Shown here piece by piece: positions 61,427 to 64,000 of a stretch of DNA of 64,000 nucleotides (its first letter is position 1; the number at the start of each line of letters is the position of its first letter). The position numbers were made by a program, and so were the translations under genes. This DNA comes from Opitutia bacterium (lineage in GTDB: Bacteria > Verrucomicrobiota > Verrucomicrobiia > Opitutales > Opitutaceae): NCBI GenBank assembly GCA_016217545.1, contig JACRHT010000011.1:1-64000 (forward strand). Direction: 5' to 3'. The notes beneath the pieces were generated by a model. It had not been told where the DNA came from. It ran no database searches and saw nothing but the letters and a program-made list of their open reading frames with translations.

Positions 61427-61457
61427 ATTCGTGTAAATTCGTGTTCATTCGTGGTTC
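61427..61457. repeat. Ten-base-phased ATTCGTG repeat
   Basis: ATTCGTG occurs at 61427, 61437 and 61447, each followed by three variable bases, in the 122-bp gap between the regulator and kinase genes. It differs from the heptamer arrays in unit length but has the same location between genes. Confidence 0.6.
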
Positions 61458-61481
61458 AACTTCGTCGCCCCGCGCGCCCGC

Positions 61482-64000
61482 TCACACCGGCGGATTCGAT
61501 CCCACGCGCGGCTTCATCGGCAGCCGCAGCCGCACGCGCACCCAGCCGTCCTCGGTCACGATGTGCGGCCGGCACGCCGGCCCGTAGTAGCGGGACAACC
61601 GCCGCCGCAGATTCTCGAGTCCGATGTGCGTCGAATCGCCGTTCATCGCCGAGGGCGCGGTGAATTTCTCGCCGATCCACGCGCCGGTGTTGGCGATCTC
61701 GCAGACCAGAATCTCGCCTTCGACCTTCAGGGTCACGGCAACCTCGAGCACGTTCGGGCTCGTGCGCCCGCCGTATTTGATCGCGTTCTCGATCAGCGGC
61801 AAAAACAGGAATTGCGGCACCGGCACCGTGCGCGCCTCGGGCGCCACGTAGACGCGCGTGAGCAATCCCTCCTGCCAGCGCGCGCGCTCGATATCGAGGT
61901 AGGCGTGGAGCATCTCGACCTCCTCGGCCACCGTCGTCATGCCGTCGCCGCCGCGCGTGAGCGTCCAGCGGCAGAATTCCGACAAGCGCGTCACCATCTC
62001 GCCGGCCGCCTCGGCGTTGGCGTAGACGAGCGCGCGGATCGAATTGAGCGAGTTGTAGAGGAAGTGCGGGTTGAGCTGGTAACGCAGCAGCTCGAGCTGC
62101 GCCTTCTCCTCGGCCAGACGCGCCGCGAGCTTCTCGTCCTGGTCGAGCCGGTGCAACCGCTCGAGTTCCGCGTTCTTGCGCGCCAGCTCCGCCGTGCGCT
62201 GCGCGATCACGTCCTCCAGCCGCGTGCGCTCCCGCAACAGCCGACGAATGCGCCAGCGGATGTAGGCGAACAGCGCGAGCGAACCGAGCACGAGGTAAAC
62301 CGCCACCGCCCACAGCGTCTGCCACCACGGCGCGAGCACCACGAGCGGCACGCTCACGGGCACCGTCCAACGTCCGTCGCCCGTGCGACCGCGCGCCTCG
62401 AACACATAGCGCCCCGGCGGCAAATTCGTGAACACCCGCTCGCCGCGCGCCTCCACTTCCGTCGCACCGTCGCCGAAGCCGACGAGCCGCGTTTCGTAGC
62501 GCGCGTCCGTCTCTCCCGCCAGCCCCGGAGCCGCGAAACGGAATCGCACCGTCGCGCTCCCGGGACCGATTTGCAGCGGGCCGTCGCTCGCGAGCGGCGC
62601 CCTGCGTCCGTCGCCGAGCCCGATCTCGCGCAACGTCGTCGGCCCGAGCGGCGCGGGCGCGCGTTGACGCCATTCCTGCAAATCGATGCGCAGGTATTCC
62701 GCCTGGCCGAGCACCCAGAGCACCTCCCGTCCGTCGACGCGATCGAGGTAGAGCGACGCCTTGCCCGCGAGTCGCTGCATGTCGGGCAACGGCACGGGAA
62801 TGAACACTCCGTCGCGCACGCAGCCGAGTTGCAGCGCCGCCGCCGGATCGATCGGGCCGCCCGGCATCGCGAGCACCCAAAAATCCCCGCGCCCGTCCTG
62901 CGCGATCGCGCGCGCCGTCAGCGTGCCGTCGGTGAAGGCTTTGCCGAAAGCCGTCTCCGCCCGGAAGCGCTTCGTCTCCGCGTCGAAGCGATACAGCCCG
63001 CGCGGAGTGATGAACAGCGGCGCGCCGGCGACCTCCGCCACGCCGATCCCACCCTCGCCGACCGGCAGTCCGGCCTCGCGACCGTAATTCACCGCGCGCG
63101 GCTCCCCGCCGCCCGGGCCGGACGGAAACTCCACGCGCCACACACCTTGATTGTCCGTGCCGAGCCAGAGCGCGCCGTCGCGATCCTCGACGATCGAGTT
63201 GCCGCGCACGTCCCGCGTTCCGCCGATTTGCTGCCACTCCGCACCGTGCCGCTCCCAACGATACAGGCCGCGCAGCGTCGCCGTGTAGGCGATGTCGCTC
63301 GAAGCGCGCGTCACGGCGATGGCGAAAATGTTCGTGACGGACTTGATCTTGCGCGCGGTGCCTTGCGCATCGATCTCCCACAACCCGCCGAGCGCGCCCA
63401 CGAGCAGCGTGTCGCCCGCGGGCTTGAACGCCCAGATCTTGTCGTCGATCGGCGACCAGCGGGCGAAACGCGTGATGCCCCCCGGCACCGCCGCCGGCTC
63501 GAGCCGATTGAGTCCCTGCGCGCCGCTCGCGAGCAGGCGCCCGTGCCAGCGGAAAGCCGCGGACGAGGCGTGCCGCCGCAAGCCGTTGGCCGCGCCGAAC
63601 CACGTGTAGGCGGGATGCACCTCCGCGCGCGCCACGCCCCACTCCGAGCCGACCCAAAGCACGTCGCGCTGGTCGTCCGGCGTGAGGCTCGTCGCGGTGC
63701 TCGACTCCAACCCGGTGTCCTCGTTGAGCCACGCCTGGAAATTCAGCTGCGCATCGAGCAGCACCGCGCCGCCCTGCAGCAAGCCCAGCGCATAGCGACC
63801 GTCGCCGAGGCGCACGCCGCTGTAGAGGCGCTTGGACTTGAACAGCTCGTCGAGCGGGTGCGGCTCGAGCGTGAGCTTCCTGCCGTCCCAGCGGCCGAGC
63901 CCCGCCACCACGCCGTGCTCGCCTTCGAGGCCCATGAGCCAGCCGCCGCGCGGATGCGGCACAGCGAAGTGCGGAAAGTAGTTGCCGAGCTTGTCCGCCG
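61482..64000 (-). CDS. LytS-type histidine kinase with beta-propeller sensor (N-terminus off window)
   Basis: At least 839 codons are visible and the frame continues beyond the right edge, so the start is not here. The visible N-terminal part is a two-component-regulator propeller of repeated strands (GKLTLEP-like units; LWVGSEWG; ALWLGTDNQGVWRVEF). A Y_Y_Y-type beta domain follows, with LPPGRYVFEARGRTGDGRWT, then one membrane helix (WWQTLWAVAVYLVLGSLALF). A coiled coil precedes the kinase, which has YQLNPHFLYNSLNSIRALVY and PLIENAIKYGG. This is the LytS/YehU type. The ligand is probably a periplasmic sugar or metabolite, by analogy. Its cognate regulator follows at 60574. Confidence 0.9.
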   Translation of the reverse strand, partial: ADKLGNYFPHFAVPHPRGGWLMGLEGEHGVVAGLGRWDGRKLTLEPHPLDELFKSKRLYSGVRLGDGRYALGLLQGGAVLLDAQLNFQAWLNEDTGLESSTATSLTPDDQRDVLWVGSEWGVARAEVHPAYTWFGAANGLRRHASSAAFRWHGRLLASGAQGLNRLEPAAVPGGITRFARWSPIDDKIWAFKPAGDTLLVGALGGLWEIDAQGTARKIKSVTNIFAIAVTRASSDIAYTATLRGLYRWERHGAEWQQIGGTRDVRGNSIVEDRDGALWLGTDNQGVWRVEFPSGPGGGEPRAVNYGREAGLPVGEGGIGVAEVAGAPLFITPRGLYRFDAETKRFRAETAFGKAFTDGTLTARAIAQDGRGDFWVLAMPGGPIDPAAALQLGCVRDGVFIPVPLPDMQRLAGKASLYLDRVDGREVLWVLGQAEYLRIDLQEWRQRAPAPLGPTTLREIGLGDGRRAPLASDGPLQIGPGSATVRFRFAAPGLAGETDARYETRLVGFGDGATEVEARGERVFTNLPPGRYVFEARGRTGDGRWTVPVSVPLVVLAPWWQTLWAVAVYLVLGSLALFAYIRWRIRRLLRERTRLEDVIAQRTAELARKNAELERLHRLDQDEKLAARLAEEKAQLELLRYQLNPHFLYNSLNSIRALVYANAEAAGEMVTRLSEFCRWTLTRGGDGMTTVAEEVEMLHAYLDIERARWQEGLLTRVYVAPEARTVPVPQFLFLPLIENAIKYGGRTSPNVLEVAVTLKVEGEILVCEIANTGAWIGEKFTAPSAMNGDSTHIGLENLRRRLSRYYGPACRPHIVTEDGWVRVRLRLPMKPRVGSNPPV

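Noticed and set aside
1-64000. CRISPR arrays, rRNA and tRNA genes
   Set aside because: No regularly spaced identical repeats with unique spacers and no recognisable tRNA or rRNA sequence were found on either strand.

Overview
The window looks like chromosomal DNA of a high-GC Gram-negative bacterium. It most likely belongs to the Verrucomicrobiota, probably near the Opitutaceae. This is inferred from the gene mix: a PEP-CTERM protein, an orphan duplicated ABC permease of the ADOP type, DUF1684/DUF3300/DUF1203 proteins, a POT transporter, many methyl-accepting chemotaxis proteins, and abundant intergenic palindromes and heptamer repeats. No rRNA or tRNA gene was recognised, so the placement rests on protein families alone. 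Genes are densely packed, and the very high GC produces long antisense open frames that are not real genes.

Region 1-3.6 kb is accessory in character. It opens with the 5' end of an IS3-family orfA running off the left edge, followed by two terminator hairpins. Next comes a lower-GC gene whose C-terminal domain resembles nucleoside deoxyribosyltransferase/TIR-like folds, a possible defence effector. Small unknown proteins and a DUF1508 gene follow.

Region 4-17 kb holds housekeeping and envelope genes: SnoaL-like and two RibD/DHFR-like proteins, a stand-alone long-form RsmH, lipoproteins, a DUF2975 protein, a tandem pair of YkgJ-type cysteine cluster proteins, a BON-domain protein, a PEP-CTERM protein and a secreted vWA protein. 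A membrane protein with a CxxC/CxxC tail closes this part.

Region 17-44 kb contains an ADOP permease, a beta-helix protein, an HD-domain protein, an exbD-like gene broken by an in-frame TGA, a thioredoxin fused to a TonB-like C-terminus and a peptide transporter. It also has a Tat-targeted aminotransferase, an SGNH hydrolase with a Gly-rich sorting-like tail, OsmC, an L,D-transpeptidase, a Cys/Met-metabolism PLP enzyme, a SNF2 helicase, a TetA-like exporter and OmpW.

Region 45-64 kb is devoted to sensing. A hybrid histidine kinase overlaps a REC-PAS-kinase gene by 4 bp and is followed by a single-domain regulator and two chemoreceptors. A third, haem-binding chemoreceptor lies further on. 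Two of the three receptors are followed directly by tiny proteins that share an ungapped motif, apparently an undescribed chemoreceptor-linked microprotein family. ParE, then a LytTR regulator with its propeller-type sensor kinase (cut by the right edge), complete the window.

Other notable features are short tandem heptamer repeats that sit on gene starts and stops, and a dispersed family of GC-rich palindromes.
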